Source: a virus. Taken from it: a DNA stretch of 63,088 nt. Of the stretch, positions 1-8,484 are shown piece after piece; the stretch's first letter is position 1; each line of letters starts with the position of its first letter. The DNA lies in the IMG/VR virus record IMGVR_UViG_3300047470_000374, positions 1 to 63,088 of that record; one strand, given 5' to 3'. The position numbers and the translations under genes were made by a program. The notes below the pieces were generated by a model that worked only from the letters and a program-made list of their open reading frames with translations, was not told the DNA's origin and did no database searches.

Positions 1-76
1 ATCAATAATCAATAATCAATAATCAATAATCAATAATCAATAATCAATAATCAATAATCAATAATCAATAATCAAT
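1..76. repeat. Tandem heptamer repeat (ATCAATA), about 10 copies
   Basis: A perfect 7-base unit is repeated about ten times from the window edge and ends in a slightly altered copy. It lies just past the terminator that follows the first tailspike gene and contains no open frame of note. It looks like a simple-sequence tract prone to slippage; since it starts at the window edge its true length is unknown. Confidence 0.95.
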
Positions 77-104
77 ATAATTCACTCTCCAGTTCATAGG
101 CAAT

Positions 105-128
105 AAAAAAGCACCCATTGGGGGTGCT
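105..128 (-). terminator. Terminator after tailspike 1
   Basis: Stem AGCACCC (110-116) pairs with GGGTGCT (122-128). The A-run on the left becomes a U-run in minus-strand RNA, so it ends transcription coming from the tailspike gene. Confidence 0.8.
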
Positions 129-144
129 CATTAATTCATACAAT

Positions 145-1974
145 TTATACTTTAAATTTATATCTATATGATCCAATTAAAAGCATATTCGATGCAGACT
201 TAGTAGATAAGTCTAGAGGTGCATTTAATACTAAAAGATTCGCCCTTTGTTCAGTATTAGCAGTCACATTAATCGCAATATTATTGGAAATATTGAAACC
301 AGTTGACTGAGTAATTAGACCATGACCTGAAATATAGTTCGAAATTACTGTACGTTCAGGAACACCTGAAACAGGTAATGTAATTGATAGATTTCCACTT
401 GTAAGAGTTGAGTTAAGTAGAATTGAGAATTCAACAGTAATATATTTACCTTCAATACTGTAATAGCCAACAGAATCTGTAATAGTTACATTAGGATTTA
501 TAGCGCCATTAACTAATATCTTTGGAATATACTGAAGTCTTTCATCTGGAAAATTATTATCAGTCGTATTATCACGAATGATAATAGTGCTATTACCAGA
601 AATAGGTCCATCAATCCACTTCTTGGAAAAGTCCGATTTTGAGCTAAATGTGTTATCTATGATTTTTAGATTTTCTGGCTGGAGTGTTGCTTGCAGTACA
701 CAAGCATTATTCTGTAGATCACCAAAACCTTCAAATATATTATTTAAAACCTTTATATTTTTAGCAACTCCAGTCGTTTTAACCACACCAAAAACTAGAT
801 CTTTTGCAGTTGTACCCATAATCAAAAGACCATCCACGTCTGTATATCTATGGACAAATGAAATACCTTTATCACGGGAATTTGCAATATTGTTTTTATC
901 AATAAAATTTGTCCATGTGTTATTAATATCCTTAACATCAATAGCTCTAGGTACTGATACTACTCCCTCGTATGAACTTGATTTAAAACTAGCAATAGCA
1001 ATATTATTAGAAAAAATTGGCTTAATTAACGTACAATCTTCTGAATAGACAAGTCGACCCGCAATAGTTATCTCATTATGTGAAATCGATAACCCATTAA
1101 TATAGTCTTTGATAGCATGAGTTCCTGTTACTTTTACAAGAAGTGAGGTGACATCAAAGCGATTGTTGTGAATCTTAAAGTGGCGCATTCCACTCTCTAC
1201 AGAGTGCATAGCTGGGGTATCACCGGCAACAATCAAATCAGAATCACAAGCAATCTCAAGAAAGCCATTTGCTCCACCCATTCCAGCTCCACCATTTCTA
1301 AAAGTAAATCCTCGACCTGAAACACGAGCAAATGAGTTGTACCAAGAAACATCACAGTCATCAAAAACTGCATCAATATCAAGATACTTATAAGATATTT
1401 TAAAACGAAATATATATGGGATTGCTGGATTGTTTAAATCCGGATAAACAGCTTTTAGTGAACCATTGAATCTTATTGAACGATATCTTGTATATTCAGA
1501 AAGAACTTCAATTCCATTTCCAGTAGGGTCAAACCATAGATTAGTTGAAGAGCCATCCCCATACATTTCAAATCCGAAGCCACTATTAGGGGCTAATATT
1601 GTTAAACTTAATAATCTAAAATTTCCACTTGGGATATACATAAATCGCTTACCACCTTGTCGCATGGTATTTTCATTGGACATGATGTAATCAATACATT
1701 TTTGAAAAGAAACCGTATCATCATTACCTATTTGATTTGTAGCATTCCAATTCCCATAAGCGCCAAACATATATACATCTGGCACTACAATATTTTGACG
1801 AACCCACCCATTAAAAACTAGACCTCCGTCAGTTATTGCTGATTTTGTTGAATCATAACTGAAATCCCCACCTCCTTTTCCTTTACCAATATGGTAGGAC
1901 TTCACATAAACAGTTTGACCATTTACAGGATTTTGAATATTCAATAAGTCACTAATACTTTCATATACTTCCAT
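145..1974 (-). CDS. Tailspike, probable capsule depolymerase (1)
   Basis: 609 aa. The first 60 residues form a short anchor domain with the SYHIGKGKGGGDF motif found at the start of Acinetobacter phage tailspikes. A GAYGNWN segment and a long stretch rich in N, I, V and G follow, typical of a right-handed beta-helix of the pectate-lyase type (roughly residues 70-480). The C-terminal 120 residues look like a trimerisation domain. Such proteins bind and cut the host capsular polysaccharide outside the cell, and they fix the capsule type a phage can infect. Catalytic residues cannot be assigned by eye. It lies downstream of a second, unrelated spike and has its own terminator. Confidence 0.8.
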   Translation of the reverse strand: MEVYESISDLLNIQNPVNGQTVYVKSYHIGKGKGGGDFSYDSTKSAITDGGLVFNGWVRQNIVVPDVYMFGAYGNWNATNQIGNDDTVSFQKCIDYIMSNENTMRQGGKRFMYIPSGNFRLLSLTILAPNSGFGFEMYGDGSSTNLWFDPTGNGIEVLSEYTRYRSIRFNGSLKAVYPDLNNPAIPYIFRFKISYKYLDIDAVFDDCDVSWYNSFARVSGRGFTFRNGGAGMGGANGFLEIACDSDLIVAGDTPAMHSVESGMRHFKIHNNRFDVTSLLVKVTGTHAIKDYINGLSISHNEITIAGRLVYSEDCTLIKPIFSNNIAIASFKSSSYEGVVSVPRAIDVKDINNTWTNFIDKNNIANSRDKGISFVHRYTDVDGLLIMGTTAKDLVFGVVKTTGVAKNIKVLNNIFEGFGDLQNNACVLQATLQPENLKIIDNTFSSKSDFSKKWIDGPISGNSTIIIRDNTTDNNFPDERLQYIPKILVNGAINPNVTITDSVGYYSIEGKYITVEFSILLNSTLTSGNLSITLPVSGVPERTVISNYISGHGLITQSTGFNISNNIAINVTANTEQRANLLVLNAPLDLSTKSASNMLLIGSYRYKFKV

Positions 1975-2084
1975 TTTTAGTTACCTTTATTAATAGAGAC
2001 AAGTTATTTATTCGAGTACCACATTTTGATTATTCCAATTAAGATGTTTGCAAAACTTTCCCTCCAGATTATAGGTAATAAAAA

Positions 2085-2109
2085 AAGCCCAATGCTTCAC
2101 AAAGGGCTT
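2085..2109 (-). terminator. Terminator between the two tailspikes
   Basis: AAGCCC (2085-2090) pairs with GGGCTT (2104-2109), with an A-run to the left (U-run in minus RNA). It ends transcription from tailspike 2 before tailspike 1 starts. Confidence 0.75.
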
Positions 2110-2199
2110 CCTAAATTTTTCACAAATAGACATTTCATTAATATTATTACTGTTTATCATTTTATATATCTAAACATATTAAAAAAACAGATTGATATA

Positions 2200-3954
2200 T
2201 CATTTACGAATAATAAATTGATACTCTAAATTATTACCGCCAGTTACATCATTTCGAAGCCAGAGCCAACCATTGGTATCTATGTATCCCCAAATATTAA
2301 TTGTATTGAGCACGCCATCTACGTAATAAGCAGCAGATAGTTGTGTAGGCGAACTGGCATTTGTTGATACAGATGATTTTTTATAACCAGCAACTGCAGA
2401 TTCAAAATAACGGTCATAGGCAGGATTTGTACAAATTGCTTTTTCAATAAAGAACCGGCCACAATCACCAACATAAGCAGATTTTTTATATGTTGTACCC
2501 GTGAAAATAACCTTCGAATAAATAGTTCGATCTACCTCACGATAGCCTGTAGACGTATATTCAGACACTAATCGTGAATCAGATAGCTTATATGGAAAAT
2601 CCTTAAAATAATCGTTAAATGTACAATTTTCAAAGCTTACATTTGGTGAACTAATCCGAGATAAAAACGTATATTTTTCAGCCTCAACTTGTGTTCTATT
2701 ACTGAATGTTTTTTCCCAATCAAAACCAACGAATTTAATATTTGATTCATAGTCGATTTTTATTTTTGGTACTGTAGTTGAAATATCAGCTGTATTATAA
2801 CTACGCCCAGTAATTACGACGCCACGGCTATTTGTAAAATAAAATTCCGTTCCTTTGTGGTTCTCAACAGAGGCCAATAACCGTGTTGAGTGAGTTAAGG
2901 AACCTTGAATAGCATTAGCACCATCTGGTGATCCGGTACCACAGCCATCAGCATGTACAGATAAATCAGAGTAAGTAAGCGCAGATAGATCAATACCAAC
3001 TCCCTGAGAGTTCGTAACATACAGATTGCGACCCGTTACTGATGTACCAGATGTAATCCCAATACCAAGCGAAACAGTATTATCCGTTAAGATATTGTTG
3101 ACTTGGGTCATCCAGCAATCAGTTTGAAAATATCCTTTATCACACCCAACTACCCTTAGGTCATTTCGACTTCCATAAATATTTGCTCGTAAATAGAAAC
3201 CATAACCTGTTCCAGCAACTGAACCATATCGATAAACTGAAATACCTTCGACACGATCATACATACCATATAGATCACCATCTTTTGGGCATACAAAAAT
3301 AACCGCATCAATATTATCCGTAAGATAGCCACTACCTACATGATTAGTCGTAGTTTTGATGAATTCAGTTGCTCCACGTCCTGCGCCTATTAATTTTGGT
3401 ACTCGATAGTAGACAGAAGTTCCTTGTGCAGCATGGATTTTAGAAATGATAATAGGATTAGTCGTTCTAAAAGTACCTGTCCCGATTTTAACAGTACGAG
3501 GCAAATTAAATGATGCGGCATAATACAACGCCTGATTCATAGCTGCACAAGACCATACAAATGTTGAATCTTGACTCAAACCATAATTCTCAGCATCAAT
3601 TTCAGAAGTACTGTCAATACGGACCCAACAACCATTTCCTGTATTGGTAGCATTATAGTAAGTATTAAAATTAGCAAAACCTGGTAAAGTTATTAATGGA
3701 TCAATAGTATATCCACCATCATGCTTACTTTTACTTTCTGTTCCGCTCCATACGAATAAACCGCCACCAGTCCTAGGATTTATTAATCCAGGTATTGGGG
3801 TATGATAGGATAAAACCCGAACAATCTGTCCATCTTCTCTCGGGACCACACTAATAAGATCATTAAGTGTATTGACCACCTGAATTGTTTTATCATTAAT
3901 CTGCTTTTGATTTTCTGAACCATCAATAACGTCAGTTGCATTTACTGTAGCCAT
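2200..3954 (-). CDS. Tailspike, probable capsule depolymerase (2)
   Basis: 584 aa. The N-terminal 110 residues carry an anchor domain (VLSYHTPIPGL, GGGLFVW, GGYTIDP) of the same general kind as in the neighbouring spike, then a beta-helix-like body (about 120-480) and a C-terminal domain with a repeated YYVDG/NIWGYID pattern. The bodies of the two spikes are not alike, which suggests two capsule specificities, or exchange of one module. Expected place of action is the virion tail tip and the host capsule. It directly follows the J remnant, the usual position of spike genes. Confidence 0.8.
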   Translation of the reverse strand: MATVNATDVIDGSENQKQINDKTIQVVNTLNDLISVVPREDGQIVRVLSYHTPIPGLINPRTGGGLFVWSGTESKSKHDGGYTIDPLITLPGFANFNTYYNATNTGNGCWVRIDSTSEIDAENYGLSQDSTFVWSCAAMNQALYYAASFNLPRTVKIGTGTFRTTNPIIISKIHAAQGTSVYYRVPKLIGAGRGATEFIKTTTNHVGSGYLTDNIDAVIFVCPKDGDLYGMYDRVEGISVYRYGSVAGTGYGFYLRANIYGSRNDLRVVGCDKGYFQTDCWMTQVNNILTDNTVSLGIGITSGTSVTGRNLYVTNSQGVGIDLSALTYSDLSVHADGCGTGSPDGANAIQGSLTHSTRLLASVENHKGTEFYFTNSRGVVITGRSYNTADISTTVPKIKIDYESNIKFVGFDWEKTFSNRTQVEAEKYTFLSRISSPNVSFENCTFNDYFKDFPYKLSDSRLVSEYTSTGYREVDRTIYSKVIFTGTTYKKSAYVGDCGRFFIEKAICTNPAYDRYFESAVAGYKKSSVSTNASSPTQLSAAYYVDGVLNTINIWGYIDTNGWLWLRNDVTGGNNLEYQFIIRK

Positions 3955-3987
3955 TTTATGTACCTTTAAATATCTATGAAAATAAAA

Positions 3988-4006
3988 AGCACCCTTTATT
4001 GGTGCT
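3988..4006 (-). terminator. Terminator after J remnant
   Basis: AGCACC (3988-3993) pairs with GGTGCT (4001-4006), with an A-run on the left side. Confidence 0.7.
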
Positions 4007-4013
4007 AATAAGA

Positions 4014-4205
4014 TTAAGCAGTTTGTAAAATTTTCCCTCCATTGATCAGCTTAGTTGTTAGTGGTGCTACTCCGCCAATTGCTGTGCCACCTCGTGTCGG
4101 CTGACCTTCAGTCATGCCGTGGTAATTCCACTTTCTTGTGCCCCTATTAGTAGATTTGTTACCATGTCCACCAGTCGGATGCCCGGCCTCAATCTCAACT
4201 TCACT
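4014..4205 (-). pseudogene. 3' remnant of tail-tip gene J
   Basis: The reverse strand encodes about 63 residues ending LINGGKILQTA. This matches the end of the intact J protein in this window (LINGGKILQTL), along with the shared motifs YHGxTEGQP and GGTAIxGVAPLTT. No start or upstream body is present: the frame runs at about 4,205 into a different gene remnant. It is the downstream edge of a large deletion that removed the rest of J. Confidence 0.85.
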
Positions 4206-4401
4206 ATGTGAAAATCAAAGCGCCAATGTTTAGGATAGGTAGAAAATTGCTTTCGAAGCGAATGGCCGTTTCTTTTAATTCTTGATTAAGGGTCTTTTGA
4301 GCTTCTAAATAATTTTGCTTGGCTTTGGATAATTACCTATTCTTTGGTTTGGATTTGACTTCTGTCTTTCCTGTGAGCTTAATATATTGCTTCGAGTCCA
4401 T
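4206..4401 (-). pseudogene. 5' remnant of VSR/DUF559-like endonuclease gene
   Basis: Starting at ATG 4401 the reading matches the N-terminus of the intact endonuclease at 45,820-46,296 (MDSK, then KxKPK, then YLEA, then KHWRFDFH). An in-frame TAA after KPKNR and a later frame change before KHWRFDFH break it, and it ends at the junction with the J remnant. Only about the first 60 residues of the original gene remain. Confidence 0.75.
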
Positions 4402-4414
4402 GCCAACACCTCCG

Positions 4415-4642
4415 CTACGATAAAAAATATTCAGGTTTATTATTAAGCCGAGCAATTAATTTATTATGTTTTTCTAAAGCCATAAAAAAACGCTCATCTA
4501 ATTGAGCGATCTCTTCTTGAGTTAGTTCTTGTGTTGAACAACTGCCTATATGATTAAGTTCTGCTTGGATCTGTTTAATTTCATTGGTAATTTTTGAAAT
4601 CCTGTCATAAATTCTCCAGAAATAAAAACTCCACTCAATCAA
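4415..4642 (-). CDS. Small phage protein, paralogue of 46308-46499
   Basis: 75 aa with no known domain. It shares ELNHxGSC, EEIAxLDERFF and KLxARLNNKPE with the 63-aa protein upstream of the endonuclease in the intact prophage, and holds the same relative position here. The pattern suggests a short coiled coil or helical hairpin. The first 12 residues have no counterpart in the paralogue, so the true start may lie downstream at a non-ATG codon. Function unknown. Confidence 0.65.
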   Translation of the reverse strand: MIEWSFYFWRIYDRISKITNEIKQIQAELNHIGSCSTQELTQEEIAQLDERFFMALEKHNKLIARLNNKPEYFLS

Positions 4643-4687
4643 GGAATCAAGTGGAGCTAGAATTCATTTCTTAATTTTCAACGAATA

Positions 4688-5399
4688 TTAAACAGCAGGA
4701 ATCACTTTAATAGTCGTAGGAGTCACTTCATTGCTATTCTGGCATACAAGAGTGAGGTTGAAGTAAACATCTTCAGTGAACGCTGTAATAGTCTGGTTAT
4801 AACGATGAATTTCAGTTAAACCATCAACTGATGGTAATCACATGCTCAATTTCAGTTGCAGATACATATTTCATTGAATACTTAACAGGTAAGTTTTGTG
4901 TATTGAACAAAGTATCTAACAATGAGAAGAAATCATTCATCTCATCGTAAGTATTGTTATAACCAATATCAGAACCGCCTAAATCGTAACTATCAAAAGT
5001 GGTCTGTAAACGAACACCACTATGGACATTACCTGTAGCACTTAAAAAGTTCTCAGCCACAACTTCAAGCGTATCGCCAATATTAGCTTTAGTAGCTGCA
5101 TGGTAACCGTACATGATTATTGGTGCTTCAGGTGTACCAAAATCTAATGGCTCGCCTACTGGAGTTAAAACACCATTTTCATATGTACAGTTATCCAAAT
5201 ACCAAGCCGATGCTGGAGGATTTGGAAGACTAGTTACACCAATGACAGTAAAACCTGGTAATGCATTAATTGCTTCAACATTACTCAACACTTGGTCATA
5301 ACTAGTCGAATCGTCAATCCTAACCAGCACTGTATGACCAGCAGGTAAGTTTGTATTTGTTAAAGTTTCAATTGTTGCTTGTTTTGGGGTAGTAACCAT
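4688..5399 (-). pseudogene. Hypothetical phage protein with C-terminal frameshift
   Basis: ATG 5399 follows a GAGGAAA ribosome site and opens a 191-aa frame ending EIEHVITIS-stop at 4824. About 50 further codons stay open in another frame right after (PSVDGLTEIHRYNQ through VIPAV, stop at 4688-4690) and look like real coding sequence. The simplest reading is loss of 2 bases (or gain of 1) near 4,830 in a gene of about 240 codons. No slippery heptamer is seen, so programmed shifting is less likely. Function unrecognised. Confidence 0.6.
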
Positions 5400-5419
5400 G
5401 AAGGTTTCCTCATAAAAAA

Positions 5420-5447
5420 AGCCCTATCATTTATATGTGATAGAGCT
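5420..5447 (-). terminator. Terminator upstream of 4688-5399 gene
   Basis: CTATCA (5424-5429) pairs with TGATAG (5438-5443), flanked by AGC/GCT, with an A-run to the left. It lies in the late leader before the first late gene of the remnant. Confidence 0.6.
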
Positions 5448-5471
5448 GGGTGGTAGAAACTGAAAAATAAA

Positions 5472-5525
5472 AAGCCCCGCCAATAACTAGTATTTAGCAG
5501 GGCTTCGCACCGTAATGCGTCCGGT
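5472..5525 (-). terminator. Late-leader terminator plus conserved hairpin
   Basis: AAGCCC (5472-5477) pairs with GGGCTT (5500-5505). Next to it is a small hairpin ACCG/CGGT (5509-5525). The same pair of elements, with near-identical sequence, occurs at 47,270-47,325 in the intact prophage. The rest of 5,526-5,645 holds no gene I would support. Confidence 0.65.
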
Positions 5526-5645
5526 AATTTAGGCAAATCATATTAATGTCATCACTTCACCTTTATCAGAGCAAAATGAATCATTCCCCCGATCTATTGA
5601 ACTTCTCATCATTAATAATTAAGTGATGAATTTTTGTTGTTCCAA

Positions 5646-5780
5646 TTAATTGAGTACGAGCCTGTTGTACAAGACTCCTGATAACAAAATCTTCCCCTTA
5701 TACTCCTTACCATCAGTTTTTGTGACGATAATGTTTTGAAATTCAGATTTTTTCCAAAGGATAGCTAATGGTTTTTTCAT
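5646..5780 (-). CDS. Small hypothetical protein, 44 aa
   Basis: ATG 5780 is preceded by AAAGG at good distance. The product starts MKKPLAILWK and ends YNRLVLN, is basic, and has two beta-like stretches (NIIVTKTDG, KILLSGVLY). It lies between antiterminator Q and the first late gene, where short leader genes are common. Function unknown. Confidence 0.5.
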   Translation of the reverse strand: MKKPLAILWKKSEFQNIIVTKTDGKEYKGKILLSGVLYNRLVLN

Positions 5781-5890
5781 GTGAATAGCCTTTAAAATTA
5801 AAGAAATTTTAATTTAACAAGCCATCAAAACTTAATACTGTTTTCTGTTGACAGTTCAAAAGCAATAAAATCAATTTTAATCAATAAAAA

Positions 5891-5912
5891 AAGCCCACTA
5901 ATAAGTGAGCTT
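5891..5912 (-). terminator. Terminator after antiterminator Q gene
   Basis: AAGC plus CACT (5896-5899) pairs with AGTG (5904-5907) plus GCTT, with a single-base bulge and an A-run on the left. It is the likely first stop that the antiterminator must overcome. Confidence 0.6.
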
Positions 5913-5984
5913 TAAAATATCTTTGGTGTTCGACCATAACTTCGTCCCACCTTAACATAAATTTATACTAACTGTGCTGCATTG

Positions 5985-6398
5985 TCAATATTGCAACACC
6001 TCTATTTTTCCATCTAAATATGCAAGGCCTTTATCAATTTCTGAACGGACTTTTGCTTTACTGCATTTATGAACATTGGCAATTGTTAGATAAGACCAAT
6101 TATTTTCATAATAAAGTATTAAAAACCAAGATCTTTCTTGCAAAAAATCTCTTTTATCACTATGCATTTTTGCCAATAGTTTACCTACCTCAACTGCTTC
6201 AAAATCTTCAATAACGCAAGGGATAGAAACCTTACTTGCCCTGATTCTAGTTGTGTCATTTTGGTCAATTAATATAGCTAAAGGATTTGCTGAAACTTTA
6301 AATTTCGTAGATCTTACCCACAAACCATATTGTTCAAGCCACTGATGAGCGGAACGTTTAGACCAGTCCATTATCTTATTATTTACTTTTGCATTCAT
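5985..6398 (-). CDS. Antiterminator Q-like protein
   Basis: 137 aa. The start DWSKRSAHQWLEQYGLWVR and the C-terminal helix-turn-helix-like stretch SYLTIANVHKCSKAKVRSEIDKG resemble the Q-like antiterminators of Acinetobacter and other gamma-proteobacterial phages. The family lets RNA polymerase read through terminators into late genes. Position fits: last gene of the early operon, followed by a terminator and the late leader. The intact prophage has a different Q type with a zinc site, so the two elements use non-homologous late switches. Overlaps the upstream gene by 20 bases. Confidence 0.65.
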   Translation of the reverse strand: MNAKVNNKIMDWSKRSAHQWLEQYGLWVRSTKFKVSANPLAILIDQNDTTRIRASKVSIPCVIEDFEAVEVGKLLAKMHSDKRDFLQERSWFLILYYENNWSYLTIANVHKCSKAKVRSEIDKGLAYLDGKIEVLQY

Positions 6399-6810
6399 CT
6401 TTAAATTCCCTCACATCAATATTGTGTACTGTTTTCATAAGGTGTTTTTTGTTTCGATAACTTGCTAGCTTACGTGTTGCTGCTGACTTCACATTCTCAA
6501 CTACAGAAACACCAGTAGCAGTAAAGTAAGTTAAATCAGCAAAGTATCTAAGTGCGGGTTTAGTTCTTTTCTCTCCTTCAATTTTTGTTTTGGGCGCTAA
6601 CTCGAATTTTGTGTAGTGCTGCAAATCTTTAATTCCACCCCGTTGTTGAGCCTTGAGTTGGATATAGCGCTTGTATTCCTTTGTGCTATCAAAAGTCATC
6701 CCATCTAATTTAATTTTTGAAGCATTAAATTTATTAGGACCCATTTTAGATTTTTCAGGCTTTGGACACTTTAACTTTAAGTGATATTCAGCAAGGCTCA
6801 TGGATGTCAT
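6379..6810 (-). CDS. DUF1064 protein, PD-(D/E)XK nuclease-like
   Basis: 143 aa. Family motifs are visible in order: KFNASK, LDGxxFDSTKEYKRY, HYTKFELAPKT, ALRYFADLTY and VENVKS. The spaced E, D and ExK residues fit a PD-(D/E)XK nuclease-type site, although the family has no settled function. A diverged copy (48,279-48,686) holds the same place in the intact prophage. Its start overlaps the stop of the 37-aa gene upstream as ATGA. Confidence 0.75.
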   Translation of the reverse strand: MTSMSLAEYHLKLKCPKPEKSKMGPNKFNASKIKLDGMTFDSTKEYKRYIQLKAQQRGGIKDLQHYTKFELAPKTKIEGEKRTKPALRYFADLTYFTATGVSVVENVKSAATRKLASYRNKKHLMKTVHNIDVREFKDECKSK

Positions 6811-6920
6811 TCCTCAATAGCCTCCTTACTTGAATGCCACCAAAGCACTACAACACCACAGATAACCCCAGTTACAATTGAAATGAGCATTGCCCACGCT
6901 AAAATCTCAAATTTATTCAT
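6807..6920 (-). CDS. Small single-pass membrane protein, 37 aa
   Basis: MNKFEILAW, then a hydrophobic helix (about residues 8-29, ending VVVLWW) and a charged tail. Both ends overlap neighbours: its start overlaps the replication gene stop and its TGA overlaps the next ATG (ATGA). This tight coupling is the main support. Role unknown; it could be an envelope-acting early protein. Confidence 0.6.
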   Translation of the reverse strand: MNKFEILAWAMLISIVTGVICGVVVLWWHSSKEAIEE

Positions 6921-7885
6921 GTTATTTCTCCATTACAATTTGATTGGAATCCAACTTGCTTAAGGTATGGCATCAATTTTTGTTGTTGCTCGAGATCAGC
7001 AAGTTTTACGGCAATACGAGCAGCTAGTTGTTCATAGCTTTCATTACTTTCCGCATATCTGCTTGCAAACTCTGGATGTACATAAAGTTTTTGAGCAAAT
7101 GCGTAAATTTTTTTAGAACTGAGTACTTTTAATTCTCCTTTGGTGGTTCGAACTTGTGATTGTGATTCAGTAGTTGTTTTTTTTGCTTGTTCACGAACTT
7201 GGTACTTACAAAATGTGTTGATTAACCAATCTGCAAAGTGGTAAAGCATGAGTTCATCACAAAGATTCTTTTCAGCGTTGTAGAGTTCAAATGCTCGTAA
7301 CTCTCGATCAAACCAAATCGCGTCTTTGATCTGCTCGTAAGTTTCCTCATCAGTTGCCAAAAGAATTTCTTCACGAAGTTTTTTCAAATTCAGCCATATT
7401 TTTTTATTTTTAGATTCTTCTAATAGTTTCTTTGGTAGATTCCGTGTCCCAACGTTGGAACTCTTTGCTGGAATTGTTGGAACTCTTTGCTGGAATTGTT
7501 GGAACTGTTCCGTTGTCGGAACTGTTCCATTATTGATACTGTTTAAATCATCATTTCCCTTGTCAAAGTGTAGTGTTGATGGAACTGTTTCTCGGCTTTT
7601 AACACCAACTAAATGGTAAACTTTAATTTGCTTAGTTTTACCTTCACGCTTACCTGTATCGATAATAAATCCATCCTCAATTAATTCATCTATAATATTA
7701 AGAACTGTTTTTCGATCCATTTCTGTATCTTGGACAAGACGAGCAATGCTTGGATAACAGCAATGATCTTCACCAGCACGGTCAGCCAGTGAAAGAAGAA
7801 CTAACTTTTTAAGTGGCTTCAAAGCACCACTGACTCTTTGTTTTTGGCGTGATTTCCACGCCCAAATCGTTGTATCTAAGCTCAT
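6917..7885 (-). CDS. Phage replication initiator, helix-turn-helix type
   Basis: 322 aa. The N-terminal 100 residues form a winged helix (LVLLSLADRAGEDHCCYPSI, DRKTVLNIIDELIEDGFI) as in phage O-like initiators that bind the origin. The middle (about 120-150) is low-complexity and is encoded by direct repeats that look like origin iterons. The C-terminal half is helical and probably recruits the host helicase or its loader. It resembles the initiator at 51,201-52,304 in layout and in the WFERELKAF-like core (here WFDRELRAF). Confidence 0.75.
   Translation of the reverse strand: MSLDTTIWAWKSRQKQRVSGALKPLKKLVLLSLADRAGEDHCCYPSIARLVQDTEMDRKTVLNIIDELIEDGFIIDTGKREGKTKQIKVYHLVGVKSRETVPSTLHFDKGNDDLNSINNGTVPTTEQFQQFQQRVPTIPAKSSNVGTRNLPKKLLEESKNKKIWLNLKKLREEILLATDEETYEQIKDAIWFDRELRAFELYNAEKNLCDELMLYHFADWLINTFCKYQVREQAKKTTTESQSQVRTTKGELKVLSSKKIYAFAQKLYVHPEFASRYAESNESYEQLAARIAVKLADLEQQQKLMPYLKQVGFQSNCNGEIT
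7455..7529. repeat. Iteron-like repeats inside replication gene
   Basis: A 22-base unit (TTGGAACTCTTTGCTGGAA plus TTG) occurs twice in tandem at 7455-7476 and 7477-7498, followed by two related GGAACTGTTCC palindromes (7501-7511, 7518-7528). Repeats placed in the middle of the initiator gene are a hallmark of lambda-type origins. Confidence 0.65.
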
Positions 7886-7895
7886 AGACCTTCCC

Positions 7896-8371
7896 CTAAA
7901 AATTTAAATGTGCTTTTAGCCACGATTGAAACTTGTTCATTTCCAATAGTTTTAAGCTGGTCCCCTCGATTGGCCACACCATCAGCCATTCGACCCAATT
8001 TGGGTTCAAACGGCCCCCCTTGCTTAAATCGCTCGCAATTGGAATTGGAAACTTCACAACTGCATCCGGTAAATCAGTTCTCGGATGATGGCTGACACTC
8101 CTTCTCTTGTTCCAATCCAATGCTTTCGGTGTTGGCCATATATTTACCATCGATTCCAAACAAGGACTTTTTCTGTTCCGCTCCGATGGACAACCCATTA
8201 TCTTGACATCTGATGCTTTGAGAGTGGGCAACAATCCAGATTCGGTCATAGATATGGATGCTCCAAAGTTAGATGCTGAAAAACGTGTCCAAGGATTGGT
8301 GTGTAACGGGTTTCGCCTGTGTAGTTTGTACGAAGCAATACACCTTTTTCTGCCATTTTTCTTCCGGCCAC
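7896..8371 (-). pseudogene. C-terminal remnant of phage DNA methyltransferase
   Basis: The open frame contains SGLLPTLKASD, WPTPKALDW and LPDAV. These are the paired WPTP-type motifs found in the C-terminal third of phage cytosine methyltransferases. The N-terminal catalytic half (SAM site, PC motif) is absent; upstream the frame runs into a cro-like start at about 8,370. The ATG at 8249 would give 117 residues, with no enzyme activity expected. Confidence 0.65.
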
Positions 8372-8446
8372 TTAAGAGACCCCAAGTAGAGAGACTGCAT
8401 TGATTCGTCCACCAATAGTGTTAATAGCTTGTTGAATAACACTCAT
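8372..8446 (-). pseudogene. Truncated cro-like (YdaS-type) regulator
   Basis: ATG 8446 encodes 24 residues containing QAINTIGGRINAVSLLGVS and then stops. The pattern matches the first helices of YdaS/Cro-like repressors (AI..GG...A.LLGVS). The remainder was lost where it joins the methyltransferase remnant. It is divergent from the intact repressor gene, as cro should be. Confidence 0.6.
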
Positions 8447-8484
8447 AAATTAAACCTTATTTAAACCCAATTTACATTTTAATT

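Noticed and set aside
1-76. CRISPR-like array
   Set aside because: The units are 7 bases with no spacers; it is a simple tandem repeat.
5538-5612. 24-codon minus-strand ORF
   Set aside because: Too short, with no clear ribosome site or conservation seen in the other prophage.
8107-8403. Plus-strand ORF of 98 codons
   Set aside because: It is opposite to the methyltransferase and cro remnants and has no ribosome site or recognisable motif.
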